Source of the DNA: Streptomyces sp. JJ38
GTDB taxonomy: Bacteria; Actinomycetota; Actinomycetes; Streptomycetales; Streptomycetaceae
Reading direction: 5' to 3'
DNA: 64,000 bases
Assembly: GCF_019303475.1 (NCBI RefSeq)
Contig: NZ_JABLSI010000004.1
Span: forward strand, 1 to 64,000
Part shown: in pieces, positions 8,981 to 17,281 of the stretch
Layout: every line of letters begins with the position of its first letter
Numbering within the stretch: position 1 is the first letter of the stretch
The notes under the pieces: generated by a model
Told to the model about the DNA's origin: nothing
Database searches by the model: none
The model's input: only the letters and a program-made list of their open reading frames with translations
Translations under genes and position numbers: made by a program

Positions 8981-9911
8981 ACCGCTCCTCGGCCTTCCAG
9001 AAGTAGACGAAGCCCAGCCCGCCGGCGAGCAGAGCCCAGCCGAGCGCGAGCAGCCAGGCGTGCGGGGCGATGGCGGCGGTCGTGTAGTCGTCGATCAGCG
9101 CGAGCCGCATCAGGTCCATGTAGACGGCGGCCGGGTTCATGGCGACGAGGTCGGCGGCCCACAGCGGCAGCTTCGCGTTCTCGACGAGCATGTAGTGCAG
9201 CGGGAACATGACGCCCGAGGCGTACATCCAGGTCCGCAGGATGAACGGCATGAGCTGGGCGAGGTCGGGGGTGTTGCTCCCCAGCCGGGCCATGACCAGG
9301 GCCACGCCGCTGTTGAAGACGAACTGGAGCAGCAGGGCCGGCAGCACCAGCAGCCAGGACCAGGCCGGGTACTGGCCGAAGGAGAGCAGCACCACGAGCA
9401 GGACGACCATCGAGTACAGCAGCTGCTGGAGCTGCTGCAGGGCGAAGGAGATCGGCAGGGACGCGCGCGGGAAGTGCAGCGCCCGGACGAGCCCCAGGTT
9501 GCTGGAGATCGCCCGCACCCCGGAGAGAACCGACTGCTGGGTGAAGGTGAACACGAAGACGCCGATCACCAGGAACGGGATGTAGTTCCCGGGGCCGCCC
9601 GGCACGCCTTCGCGCGCTCCCATGATCCAGCCGAAGATGATGAAGTACACCAGCGCGTTGAGCAGCGGGGTGGCGACCTGCCAGAGCTGGCCGAGCTTCG
9701 CCTGGCTGTACTGGGCCTGGAGCTTGGCGCGGGAGAAGGCACCGATGAAGTGCCGCCGGGCCCACAGCTGCCGGACGTACGCGGGCAGGGAGGGCCTCGC
9801 CCCGCTGACGGTCAGGCCGTACTTGGCCGCCAGCTCTGCGGGGGTCAGCCCGTCGTCGGGGCAGGGCGGCGCGTTCACGGCGACCGCACGATCGTGTGCT
9901 GACTCGCTCAC
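8967..9911 (-). CDS. ABC-2 type exporter permease (TagG/Wzm-like)
   Basis: This 314-residue permease has a cytoplasmic N-terminal amphipathic region of about 80 residues and then six predicted membrane segments, as in TagG and Wzm. It pairs with the ATPase gene that overlaps its 3' end. GTG 9911 was taken as start; an AGAGGA lies rather far upstream (about 13 bases). The likely cargo is the lipid-linked or polymeric product of the enzymes encoded just upstream. Confidence 0.9.
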   Translation of the reverse strand: MSESAHDRAVAVNAPPCPDDGLTPAELAAKYGLTVSGARPSLPAYVRQLWARRHFIGAFSRAKLQAQYSQAKLGQLWQVATPLLNALVYFIIFGWIMGAREGVPGGPGNYIPFLVIGVFVFTFTQQSVLSGVRAISSNLGLVRALHFPRASLPISFALQQLQQLLYSMVVLLVVLLSFGQYPAWSWLLVLPALLLQFVFNSGVALVMARLGSNTPDLAQLMPFILRTWMYASGVMFPLHYMLVENAKLPLWAADLVAMNPAAVYMDLMRLALIDDYTTAAIAPHAWLLALGWALLAGGLGFVYFWKAEERYGRG

Positions 9912-9974
9912 GGGGAAACTTACGTCCTCTTGTGTAAAAGGAATCGGGTGCTGATGTTCTCAGACCCGAGCTTG

Positions 9975-10877
9975 TCAGATGACGGGAGGTCGCCCCAGCC
10001 GGGTCATGCGCCACACCGTACGCCAGCGAAGGGGGCGACGGGGACCGCACGGAGTGCGCCAGCCCTCGCGGAAACCGCCCAGCCAGGCCCGCAGCGCCGC
10101 CCGGGACGGCCGCCGGGCCAGCGTGAGCAGAATCCACACCCCCAGGTAGACGGGGACGAGGAGGGCGGGCAGGAGCCGACGGGCCAGCCAGACCCGGTTG
10201 CGCGCCACCATCCGGTGGTAGACGGCGTGCCGGCTGGGGGCGGTCGTCGGGTGGTGCAGGACGAGGTCGGCACGGTAGACGATGTCCCAGCCGGCGTCCA
10301 GGGCCCGCCAGGCGAGGTCGGTCTCCTCGTGGGCGTAGAAGAAGTCGTCCGGCAGGCCGCCCACCTCCTGGACGACGGCGGTGCGCACCGCGCTCGCGCC
10401 GCCGAGGAACGTGGTGACCCGGGAGGAGCGCATCGGGTCGGCGGCGCGCAGCCGGGGCACGTGCCGCCGCTGGGTGGCGCCCGTGTCGGGGTCCGCGATG
10501 CGGAAGCTGACGATGCCGAGCTTCTCGTCCTCGGCGAAGGCCTCCCGGCACAGCCGGGCGGTGTCGGTGCGCGGCAGCAGCCCGTCGTCGTCGAGGAAGA
10601 GGATGACGTCGACGTCCCGTCCGCCGGGGCCGAACGCCTCGATGCCCGCGTTGCGTCCGCCGGGGATGCCGAGGTTCTCCGGCAGTTCGACGGTGCGCAG
10701 GCCGCCGGGCGGCTTCGGCAGCCGCGGCAGGGGGGCGCCGTTGCCGACGACGACGACCTCGACGGGCTCGCCCTCCTGCCGCGCCACGGACTCCAGCAGG
10801 GCGCGCAGCTCCTCGGGGCGGTCGCCCATGGTGAGCACGACGGCGCCGAGCCGCAGCGGGCGCCCGGCGCCGCTCAT
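9975..10877 (-). CDS. Family 2 glycosyltransferase
   Basis: The 300-residue GT-A protein has the N-terminal nucleotide-sugar fold (GAVVLTMGDR), a metal-binding DDD in ILFLDDDG, and HEETDLAWR, typical of rhamnosyl- or galactofuranosyl-like GT2 enzymes. A hydrophobic segment near residues 235-255 may anchor it to the membrane. The reading frame stays open far upstream, but the true start is ATG 10877, which overlaps the stop of the CDP-alcohol transferase gene (ATGA). It probably glycosylates the lipid or polyol acceptor made by the operon. Donor and acceptor are unknown. Confidence 0.88.
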   Translation of the reverse strand: MSGAGRPLRLGAVVLTMGDRPEELRALLESVARQEGEPVEVVVVGNGAPLPRLPKPPGGLRTVELPENLGIPGGRNAGIEAFGPGGRDVDVILFLDDDGLLPRTDTARLCREAFAEDEKLGIVSFRIADPDTGATQRRHVPRLRAADPMRSSRVTTFLGGASAVRTAVVQEVGGLPDDFFYAHEETDLAWRALDAGWDIVYRADLVLHHPTTAPSRHAVYHRMVARNRVWLARRLLPALLVPVYLGVWILLTLARRPSRAALRAWLGGFREGWRTPCGPRRPLRWRTVWRMTRLGRPPVI

Positions 10878-11656
10878 CGCAGCCTGCTGGAGGCGAGGAC
10901 GGACACCAGGTGCAGGACCGTCTGCAGGACGGCGATGGCGGCCAGCACCGCCACGCCCAGCCGGGTCCAGAACAGCCCGCCCGCGGCGGCGTCGGCGACG
11001 GCGACGAGCAGGATCAGCAGCGAGGCCTCGACGCCGCCGACCAGCCGGTGGAACTTCAGCGCGGCCGCCGCCCGCCGGGCCACGGCCAGGCCGGAGGAGC
11101 GGGGCACGGCGGCCTCGTCCCGGACGGCGGGCAGCCCGCTGCGGGCCCGGGCGACGTCCACCAGGTCCGTCTCGGCCTTGATGAGGATGGCGCCGAGCGC
11201 GGCCATGCCGCCCAGGAACGCCCACATCCAGTTCGCCTCGCCCTCGGCGCCGAAGAGGTCGGCGGCGCGCAGGCCGAAGCCGGTCAGCAGGGCGGCCTCG
11301 GCCAGGTAGTGGCCCACGCGGTCGAGGTAGACGCCGGTGACCGAGGTCTGCTGCCGCCAGCGGGCGATCTCGCCGTCCACGCAGTCGAGCAGCAGGTACA
11401 GCTGTATGAGGAGGGCGGCGAGGATCGCGCCCCCGAGGCCGGGCAGCAGGAGTGCCGCCCCGGCCAGCACCCCGGCGACGACCATGAGGTACGTCAGCTG
11501 GTTCGGGGTGATGCGGGTGTCCACCAGGTACCGGTCGCACCGCAGCGAGAGTTCCCGCATGTACAGGCGCCCGGCCCAGTGTTCACCGCTGCGCCGGTCC
11601 TTGACCCCCTCGGGGTGTACGACCGGCCGGAGTTCAGCTACCGATGGCTTTGGCAT
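10874..11656 (-). CDS. CDP-alcohol phosphatidyltransferase family protein, variant active site
   Basis: The 260-residue integral membrane protein has the CDP-alcohol transferase motif as DCVDGEIAR...G...D...H. The fourth aspartate of the usual DxxDGxxAR(x8)GxxxDxxxD motif is a histidine (GVYLDRVGH). Enzymes of this family transfer a phospho-alcohol from a CDP carrier to a second alcohol. It overlaps the dehydrogenase gene by 23 bases and the glycosyltransferase by 4, so it is tightly co-translated. The likely substrate is the CDP-polyol phosphate made by the neighbouring cytidylyltransferase. The histidine could alter or weaken catalysis. Confidence 0.85.
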   Translation of the reverse strand: MPKPSVAELRPVVHPEGVKDRRSGEHWAGRLYMRELSLRCDRYLVDTRITPNQLTYLMVVAGVLAGAALLLPGLGGAILAALLIQLYLLLDCVDGEIARWRQQTSVTGVYLDRVGHYLAEAALLTGFGLRAADLFGAEGEANWMWAFLGGMAALGAILIKAETDLVDVARARSGLPAVRDEAAVPRSSGLAVARRAAAALKFHRLVGGVEASLLILLVAVADAAAGGLFWTRLGVAVLAAIAVLQTVLHLVSVLASSRLR

Positions 11657-12695
11657 AGTCGGCGTAGGCGTCCCTGATCTGGTCGGTGGACAGGTCGAGG
11701 TGCTCGAGGATCGTGTAGCGGCCGGGGCGCGTCTGCGGAGCGAACTCCACGGCCTTGACGAACTCCTCCACGCTGAAGCCGATGTCCTGCGGGAGCACGG
11801 GCTGGCCGTGGCGGCGCAGGACCTGGGCCATCAGCCCGGCGTCCTCGGCCGCGCCCCGCAGGTGCATGGCGAAGGCCGCGCCGAGGCCGCACTGCTCGCC
11901 GTGGCTGGCGGCCCGGCGCGGGTAGAGCAGGTCGAAGGCGTGGTTGATCTCGTGGCAGGCGCCGGAGGCCGGGCGGCTGTCGCCCGCGACGGACATGGAG
12001 ATGCCGGTGAGCACCAGGCCCTCGGCGAGGACGGTGAGGAAGCCGTCGTCGTCGATGTCGCCGGGGTGGCGCAGCACGGCCTCGCCGGCCTGCCGGGCCA
12101 TGGCGGCGGCCAACCCGTCGACCTTCTCGCCGGTCACCCGGTGGGAGAGCTCCCAGTCGGCCACGGCGGAGATGTTCGAGATCGCGTCCCCGATGCCGGA
12201 GCGGACGAAGCGCGGCGGCGCCTGCCGGACGACATCGAGGTCGATGACGACGGCGATCGGGTTGGGCACGCCGTAGGAGCCGCGGCCGGCGTCGTTGTCG
12301 AGGGTGGCGACGGGCGAGCACAGGCCGTCGTGCGAGAGGTTCGTGGCGACGGCGACGAGCGGCAGCCCGACACGCGCGGCGGCGAACTTCGCACAGTCGA
12401 TGATCTTGCCGCCGCCGAGCCCGACGACGGCGTCGTAGCGGCCGGACTTCATGGCGTCGGCGAGCTGGACGGCGTCGTCGAGGGTGCCACCGCCGACCTC
12501 GTACCAGCTCGCGCCGGGCAGGGCGGGTGAGAGCCGCTCGCGCAGGGCCGCGCCCGAGCCGCCGCTGATGGCGACGGCGAGCTTGCCGGAGGCGGCGATG
12601 CGCTCGTCGGCGAGGACGCAGCCGAGGTCGTCGATCGCACCGCGCCGGATGTCGACGACGACCGGCGAGGGGATCAGCCGGGTCAGTACTGGCAC
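11634..12695 (-). CDS. Iron-containing alcohol dehydrogenase, glycerol-1-phosphate dehydrogenase-like (AraM/EgsA type)
   Basis: The 353-residue protein has the NAD-binding GGGKIIDCAK segment, the NLSHDG motif and histidines in CHEINHAFD and SHGEQCG that match the metal ligands of glycerol-1-phosphate dehydrogenases. Family members reduce dihydroxyacetone phosphate to sn-glycerol-1-phosphate, best known from archaea and from Bacillus AraM; related ones make 2-deoxy-scyllo-inosose or dehydroquinate, but the NLSHDG motif favours the G1PDH branch. GTG 12695 has GGGAG 5 bases upstream. Its place between a cytidylyltransferase and a CDP-alcohol transferase suggests it supplies the polyol phosphate to be activated. 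Confidence 0.85.
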   Translation of the reverse strand: MPVLTRLIPSPVVVDIRRGAIDDLGCVLADERIAASGKLAVAISGGSGAALRERLSPALPGASWYEVGGGTLDDAVQLADAMKSGRYDAVVGLGGGKIIDCAKFAAARVGLPLVAVATNLSHDGLCSPVATLDNDAGRGSYGVPNPIAVVIDLDVVRQAPPRFVRSGIGDAISNISAVADWELSHRVTGEKVDGLAAAMARQAGEAVLRHPGDIDDDGFLTVLAEGLVLTGISMSVAGDSRPASGACHEINHAFDLLYPRRAASHGEQCGLGAAFAMHLRGAAEDAGLMAQVLRRHGQPVLPQDIGFSVEEFVKAVEFAPQTRPGRYTILEHLDLSTDQIRDAYADYAKAIGS

Positions 12696-13417
12696 GCGAT
12701 CTCCCGGCCCTTGGCGAGGTCGTCGTGGTTGTCGATCTCGACCCAGCGGACGTCGCCGATGGGCTCGACGTCGACGGTCACGCCACGGTTGACGAGCTCC
12801 TGGTAACCGTCCTCGTAGTAGAGGTCCGGGTCCCGCTCGAAGGTGGTCTTCAGGGCGTCGGCCAGCTCCTCGGCCACCTCGCCCTCGATGAGCGTGACGC
12901 CGATGTACTCACCGGTGGCCGAGGCGGGGTCCATCAGCTTGGTGATCTTCTGAACGCCGCCCCCGTCGCCGGTGACGACCTTCATCTCCTCGTCCGCGAG
13001 CTGCTTGACGGTGTCGAGGGCGAGGATGATCCTCCCCTTGCCACGGGCGGCGAGCAGGGTCTTCTCGACGGAGACGGGGTGGACGGTGTCACCGTTGGCG
13101 AGAATCACGCCCTGCTTGATGACGTCCCGCGCGCACCACAGGGAGTAGGCGTTGTTCCACTCCTCGGCCTTGTCGTTGTCGATGAGGGTCAGCTTGACGC
13201 CGTACTTCTCCTCCAGCGCCGCCTTCCGCTCGTAGACGGCCTCCTTGCGGTACCCGACGACGACCGCGACCTCGGTGATGCCGACCTCGGCGAAGTTCCC
13301 CAGGGTCAGGTCGAGGACGGTGGTCTCGCCGTCGACGGGCACCAGGGCCTTGGGAAGCGTGTCGGTGTAGGGACGCAGACGCCGTCCGGCGCCGGCGGCC
13401 AGCACGAGGCCGATCAT
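12683..13417 (-). CDS. Nucleotidyltransferase (LicC-like phospho-alcohol cytidylyltransferase)
   Basis: The 244-residue protein is a sugar-phosphate nucleotidyltransferase with the N-terminal signature LAAGAGRRLRPYT, then PKALVPV and VVGYRK. WNNAYSLWCAR resembles the LicC and inositol-phosphate cytidylyltransferase branch more than glucose-1-phosphate thymidylyltransferases. It would activate a phosphorylated alcohol with CTP. AGGAG lies 7 bases before ATG 13417, which overlaps the upstream stop by 4 bases. Substrate identity is inferred from the neighbours, not seen. Confidence 0.85.
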   Translation of the reverse strand: MIGLVLAAGAGRRLRPYTDTLPKALVPVDGETTVLDLTLGNFAEVGITEVAVVVGYRKEAVYERKAALEEKYGVKLTLIDNDKAEEWNNAYSLWCARDVIKQGVILANGDTVHPVSVEKTLLAARGKGRIILALDTVKQLADEEMKVVTGDGGGVQKITKLMDPASATGEYIGVTLIEGEVAEELADALKTTFERDPDLYYEDGYQELVNRGVTVDVEPIGDVRWVEIDNHDDLAKGREIACQY

Positions 13418-15210
13418 GCGGGTACTCCTGTCTCGTCGTGAACTGCGGGTGCCGCGGAGGACACCCAGAAGCGGACACTCTCGGTGAGCACCGCGCACGC
13501 CACCAGCCCGGCGAGGGCTGTGAGCGCCAGAGGGAAGCCGGTCGAGCCGGACCACAGGGCGGAGGCGAGGGCGACCAGCACGGTCCGCCCCTCGTGCCCG
13601 CCGACCGCGCGGACGAGTACCGAAGGCGGCGCCCCGGTCCCGCCGCGGATGCGGTACACCGTGTCGTAGTGATGGTAGGCGACGGCGGCCACCAGCCCGA
13701 AAGCCGCCGGCAAGGCGCCGTTCACCTCCGAGCGGGCGGCGAGCACGAGCACGGTGCCGTACTCGGCCGCCCGGAAGAGCGGGGGCACCAGCCAGTCGAG
13801 GGCCCCGGTCAGCGGACGGGAGATGGCCCAGCCGGACAGGAGGGCGTACCCGCACGCGGCGAGGGCGGGCCACCAGCTCCCAGCCGGGGCCCACAGCGCG
13901 GCGCCCAGGACCAGGACCGCGGCGGCACCGGCCCACACCGGGGCGGACAGCGGGGGTCTCGCGGTCCGGGCGGCCAGGGTGGCGAGGGGGCCGCTGTCCG
14001 CCAGGTCGGCCAGGGCCAGCGCGGCGCGCTCGGTGCGCCGGGCCCGTCGCGTCACCGAGCGCAGGACCCGTCCGGCGGTGGTGTAGCAGGCGGCCAGCAC
14101 GCAGCCCGCGATGAGCACGACGAGCGTGGTGCGGGGCGTCGTCAGCGCGGTGAGGACGGCGATCAACGCCCAGCGTTCGCCGATGGGCAGCACGATCATG
14201 CGCCGGGCCCACACCGTCCAGCCGACCGCGTCCAGCCGGCCGGAGAGCGCCGCCGTCGGGCTGGTGTTGCCCGTCGCGTCGTGCTGAGCCTCGGTGAAGG
14301 AGAAGTCGACGACGTGCCGCACGGTCTGGACGACCATGGCGGCCAGCGCGAGCCCCCACACGTCGTCGCCGCCGCGCGCGGCGCCGAGCGCGAGCCCCGC
14401 GTAGAAGGCGTACTCCTTCGCCCGGTCGAAGGTCGCGTCCAGCCAGGCGCCCAGCGTCGAGTAGCGCAGGGCGTAGCGGGCGAGCTGGCCGTCGGCGCAG
14501 TCGAGGACGAAGGACGCGAGGAGCAGCGCCCCGGCCGCGACGAACCCGCCCCTGGTGCCGGTGGCCGCACAGCCGGCGGCCAGGAGCGCGGTCAGCAGGG
14601 AGGCCGTGGTGACCTGGTTGGGGGTCAGCCCGCGGCGGGCGCACCAGCGGGCGACGTAGCGCGAGTAGGGGCTGACGCAGAAGGTGGTGAAGAAGCCGTC
14701 GCGGGACTTCACGGCCGAGCGCAGCCGCACCGACTCCTCGTCCACGGCCTCGGTGCGCTCCTGGGCGGCGGCGGCCGCGGCCGCGTCGGCGGGCACGGCG
14801 GCGACGAGGGTGCCCAGCTCGGGCCGGTGCACGGGCTCGCCGTCGGCGTCGAGCAGGTCGGCGAGCCGGTCCGGCAGCGGGCTGGGCCCGTCGGCGAAGG
14901 ACTCGCCCGCGGTCTCGGCGGCCGCCACGGCGCGGGCCAGCCGGCTGCGGGCGGCCGGCTGGGCGGTGACGGCACCGGGGACGGCGGCGGCCGGGAAGCG
15001 GGGGTCGGTCAGGCCGAGGCGGAGGCTGTGCAGGTGCCCGGTGAACCGGTGGTCGACGACGGCGACGCGCTCGCCCGGCGCCGCGGCGGCGAGCAGCCCG
15101 GCGATCTCGCCGGCTCCGGCGGCGGCGCGCACGGTGAACCCGAGCGACCGCAGATGCGCCTCAAGGGGCGATCCGACGGCCGGCTGACCGGTGAGAATGG
15201 CGGTCGACAG
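13414..15210 (-). CDS. Multidomain CDP-alcohol phosphatidyltransferase with C-terminal DUF5941-like region, probable CTG start
   Basis: The protein (598 residues from CTG 15210) has an N-terminal soluble region of about 150 residues. A CDP-alcohol transferase domain follows with the complete motif DCADGQLAR...G...D...D, and then a long membrane region like the Streptomyces DUF5941 tail. The first GTG in frame (15132) falls inside the fold, and no ATG, GTG or TTG exists between it and the upstream stop at 15217-15219. CTG 15210 is preceded by AAGGAG at 9 bases and begins L-STAILTGQ, so I choose it. It is the first gene of the polyol-phosphate operon and probably makes a membrane phospholipid precursor. 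Confidence 0.8.
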   Translation of the reverse strand: MSTAILTGQPAVGSPLEAHLRSLGFTVRAAAGAGEIAGLLAAAAPGERVAVVDHRFTGHLHSLRLGLTDPRFPAAAVPGAVTAQPAARSRLARAVAAAETAGESFADGPSPLPDRLADLLDADGEPVHRPELGTLVAAVPADAAAAAAAQERTEAVDEESVRLRSAVKSRDGFFTTFCVSPYSRYVARWCARRGLTPNQVTTASLLTALLAAGCAATGTRGGFVAAGALLLASFVLDCADGQLARYALRYSTLGAWLDATFDRAKEYAFYAGLALGAARGGDDVWGLALAAMVVQTVRHVVDFSFTEAQHDATGNTSPTAALSGRLDAVGWTVWARRMIVLPIGERWALIAVLTALTTPRTTLVVLIAGCVLAACYTTAGRVLRSVTRRARRTERAALALADLADSGPLATLAARTARPPLSAPVWAGAAAVLVLGAALWAPAGSWWPALAACGYALLSGWAISRPLTGALDWLVPPLFRAAEYGTVLVLAARSEVNGALPAAFGLVAAVAYHHYDTVYRIRGGTGAPPSVLVRAVGGHEGRTVLVALASALWSGSTGFPLALTALAGLVACAVLTESVRFWVSSAAPAVHDETGVPA

Positions 15211-15633
15211 ACGAACTCACTCCTTGGCAGCGTTTCCCCGTCCGGGCTCCGGCCGGTGCCGGACCGTGGCACGGCAGGGCACACGGGCGCCCCTTCACCT
15301 GTTCGGGGCAGCGCCTCGCGCAGAGGCTATCCGATAGCCGGAAGCTGCTGTTCATCGCAGATTCACCCCTGGGGGCTTGTGTACGCGACAAACGGGTCGC
15401 GAACCGGCACCGGGCCCGGCGCGGCACAGGTCTCTCACGGCACCCCCTCCCCCTGGCCACACCACCCCCACACCGGCGTCCTCGCTGGTCACCGGTGCTG
15501 GCAAAGTCGCAGGTCATCGCATATGACAACGGGTTTCAGCGCCGCGTTGCACATACCCCCCGCCCGTAGTTCACTGGACGATCGTGGGCGGCGGTCCCGC
15601 CGTCCGCGGTCGCAAACGGGAGGCTGGGTTCAC
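15211..15633. promoter_or_regulatory. Divergent regulatory region between the polyol-phosphate operon and zitB
   Basis: This 423-base gene-free stretch lies between divergent operons. It contains the ribosome binding site for the CTG start, a Zur-like box at 15524-15538, and a locally AT-rich stretch around 15505-15560 that is likely promoter DNA for the exporter. I see no convincing coding sequence in it. Confidence 0.6.
15524..15538 (+). promoter_or_regulatory. Candidate Zur box upstream of the zinc exporter gene
   Basis: TGACAACGGGTTTCA matches the actinobacterial Zur consensus TGAAAATGATTTTCA, recalled from memory, at 11 of 15 positions, including the TGA and TCA ends. It lies about 95 bases upstream of the CDF exporter start. 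In S. coelicolor Zur activates the zinc exporter gene zitB, which is the syntenic gene. Confidence 0.5.
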
Positions 15634-16566
15634 ATGGGTGCGGGCCATCATCACGGCGGACCACCGACAGGCGGCGGCACGGCCTCGAACGCCCACCGCG
15701 GGCGTCTGCTGACCGCGCTGGTGATCGCCCTCACCCTGCTGGTGGTGCAGATCACCGGCGCCTGGTTCACCGGCTCGCTCGCCCTGCTCGCCGACGCCGG
15801 GCACGTGGCCACGGACGCGACCGGCATCGCGGTCGCGCTCACCGCCATCCACTTCGCCAACCGGCCCGCGGCGGGGCGGCGCACCTTCGGGCTCGCCCGG
15901 GTGGAGATCCTCGCGGCCCTGTTCAACTGCCTGCTGCTGCTCGGGGTCGGCGGCTACATCCTCGTCGAGGCCGCCCGGCGGCTGCGCGAACCGGCCGAGG
16001 TGCCGGGCGTGCCGACCGTCCTCATCGGCCTGCTGGGCCTCGCCCTCAACCTGGTGTCGCTGGCGCTGCTCATGCGGGGCCAGAAGGAGAGCCTGAACGT
16101 GCGCGGCGCCTTCCTGGAGGTGCTGGCGGACGCCCTCGGCTCGCTGGCCGTGGTGGCCGCCGCGCTGGTCATCATCGTGACGGGCTGGACCCGCGCCGAC
16201 GTGATCGCCTCCCTCGTCATCGCGCTGATGATCGTGCCGCGCACGGTGAAGCTCGCCCGGGAGGCGCTGGACGTGCTGCTGGAGGCGGCCCCGAAGGACG
16301 TGGACGTCGACGAGGTACGGCGTCACATCCTCGACGTCGACGGCGTGGAGGGGCTGCACGACCTGCACGTGTGGACGATCACCTCGGGGCTGCCCGTGCT
16401 CTCCGTCCACGTGGTGGTGGACGACGACGTGCTGGACGCCGGCGGCCACGACCGCGTCCTGCGCGCCCTGCGGTACTGCCTGGGGGACCACTTCGACGTC
16501 GAGCACTGCACGTTCCAGCTGGAGCCGCACGGCCACGCGGAACACGAGGCCCGGGTCTGCCACTGA
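15634..16566 (+). CDS. zitB: Cation diffusion facilitator, zinc exporter (ZitB-like)
   Basis: This 310-residue CDF protein starts with a His-rich MGAGHHHGG and has six membrane segments. The metal-site motif HVATD follows ADAG in TM2 and a second site reads VLADALGS in TM5; the cytoplasmic C-terminal domain contains HDLHVWTI. CDF exporters use the proton gradient to expel Zn(II) and related ions. ATG 15634 is preceded by GGGAGG at about 10 bases; the frame is open for 2 kb upstream but that is antisense to the operon. Adjacency to idi matches the S. coelicolor zitB locus, so I use the symbol with moderate confidence. Confidence 0.88.
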   Translation: MGAGHHHGGPPTGGGTASNAHRGRLLTALVIALTLLVVQITGAWFTGSLALLADAGHVATDATGIAVALTAIHFANRPAAGRRTFGLARVEILAALFNCLLLLGVGGYILVEAARRLREPAEVPGVPTVLIGLLGLALNLVSLALLMRGQKESLNVRGAFLEVLADALGSLAVVAAALVIIVTGWTRADVIASLVIALMIVPRTVKLAREALDVLLEAAPKDVDVDEVRRHILDVDGVEGLHDLHVWTITSGLPVLSVHVVVDDDVLDAGGHDRVLRALRYCLGDHFDVEHCTFQLEPHGHAEHEARVCH

Positions 16567-16619
16567 CAAGATCGCCAACTCGCGGCGCCGGGGCCCCGTC
16601 CAGCGATATAAAGGCCCAT

Positions 16620-17180
16620 ATGAGCAACGACACCGCGGCACCCATCATGCTGGAGCTCGTCGACGAGCAGGGCACGACGATCGGCACGGCGGAGAAGCTC
16701 TCCGCCCACCAGGCGCCGGGGCGGCTGCACCGGGCGTTCTCGGTCTTCCTCTTCGACGACGACGGCCGGCTCCTGCTCCAGCGCCGGGCCCTGGGCAAGT
16801 ACCACTCCCCCGGCGTGTGGTCCAACACGTGCTGCGGGCACCCCTACCCCGGGGAGTCACCGTTCGCCGCCGCCACGCGCCGCGTCCAGGAGGAGCTGGG
16901 CGTGGCCCCGACCCTGCTGGCCGAGGCCGGGACGGTCACCTACAACCACCCCGACCCCGCCTCGGGGCTCGTGGAGCAGGAGTACAACCACCTGTTCGCC
17001 GGGCTCGTCCGGGCGCCGCTCTCCCCGGACCCGGAGGAGGTCGCCGAGACGGCGTTCGTCACCCCGGAGGAGCTCGCCGCCCGGCACGCCAGGGACACGT
17101 TCTCGGCGTGGTTCATGACCGTCCTGGACGCCGCCCGGCCCGGCATCCGCACCGCCGTCGGCAGCCGCGGCGGCTGGTGA
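16620..17180 (+). CDS. idi: Isopentenyl-diphosphate delta-isomerase type 1
   Basis: The 186-residue Nudix-fold enzyme has the catalytic cysteine in SNTCCGHP and the catalytic glutamate in EYNHLF. It interconverts isopentenyl and dimethylallyl diphosphates, the building blocks used by the nearby prenyl and squalene genes. ATG 16620 follows TATAAA by seven bases, pointing to a leaderless transcript separate from zitB. The last residues (RTAVGSRGGW) are not conserved. Confidence 0.95.
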   Translation: MSNDTAAPIMLELVDEQGTTIGTAEKLSAHQAPGRLHRAFSVFLFDDDGRLLLQRRALGKYHSPGVWSNTCCGHPYPGESPFAAATRRVQEELGVAPTLLAEAGTVTYNHPDPASGLVEQEYNHLFAGLVRAPLSPDPEEVAETAFVTPEELAARHARDTFSAWFMTVLDAARPGIRTAVGSRGGW

Positions 17181-17281
17181 CCCTCGCGCGGCTCCACGCC
17201 CGGGGCGGGCCGACTGCCGGCCGCACGGCGGTTCCGCCGGGTGGCGTACGGCGTCTTCCGGCCTGATCCGCCGGACGGGCC

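Noticed and set aside
13438..15633. Upstream extension of the zinc exporter frame by about 730 codons
   Set aside because: It is antisense to the CDP-alcohol transferase gene and shows no conserved sequence; the exporter starts at ATG 15634 with its own ribosome binding site.
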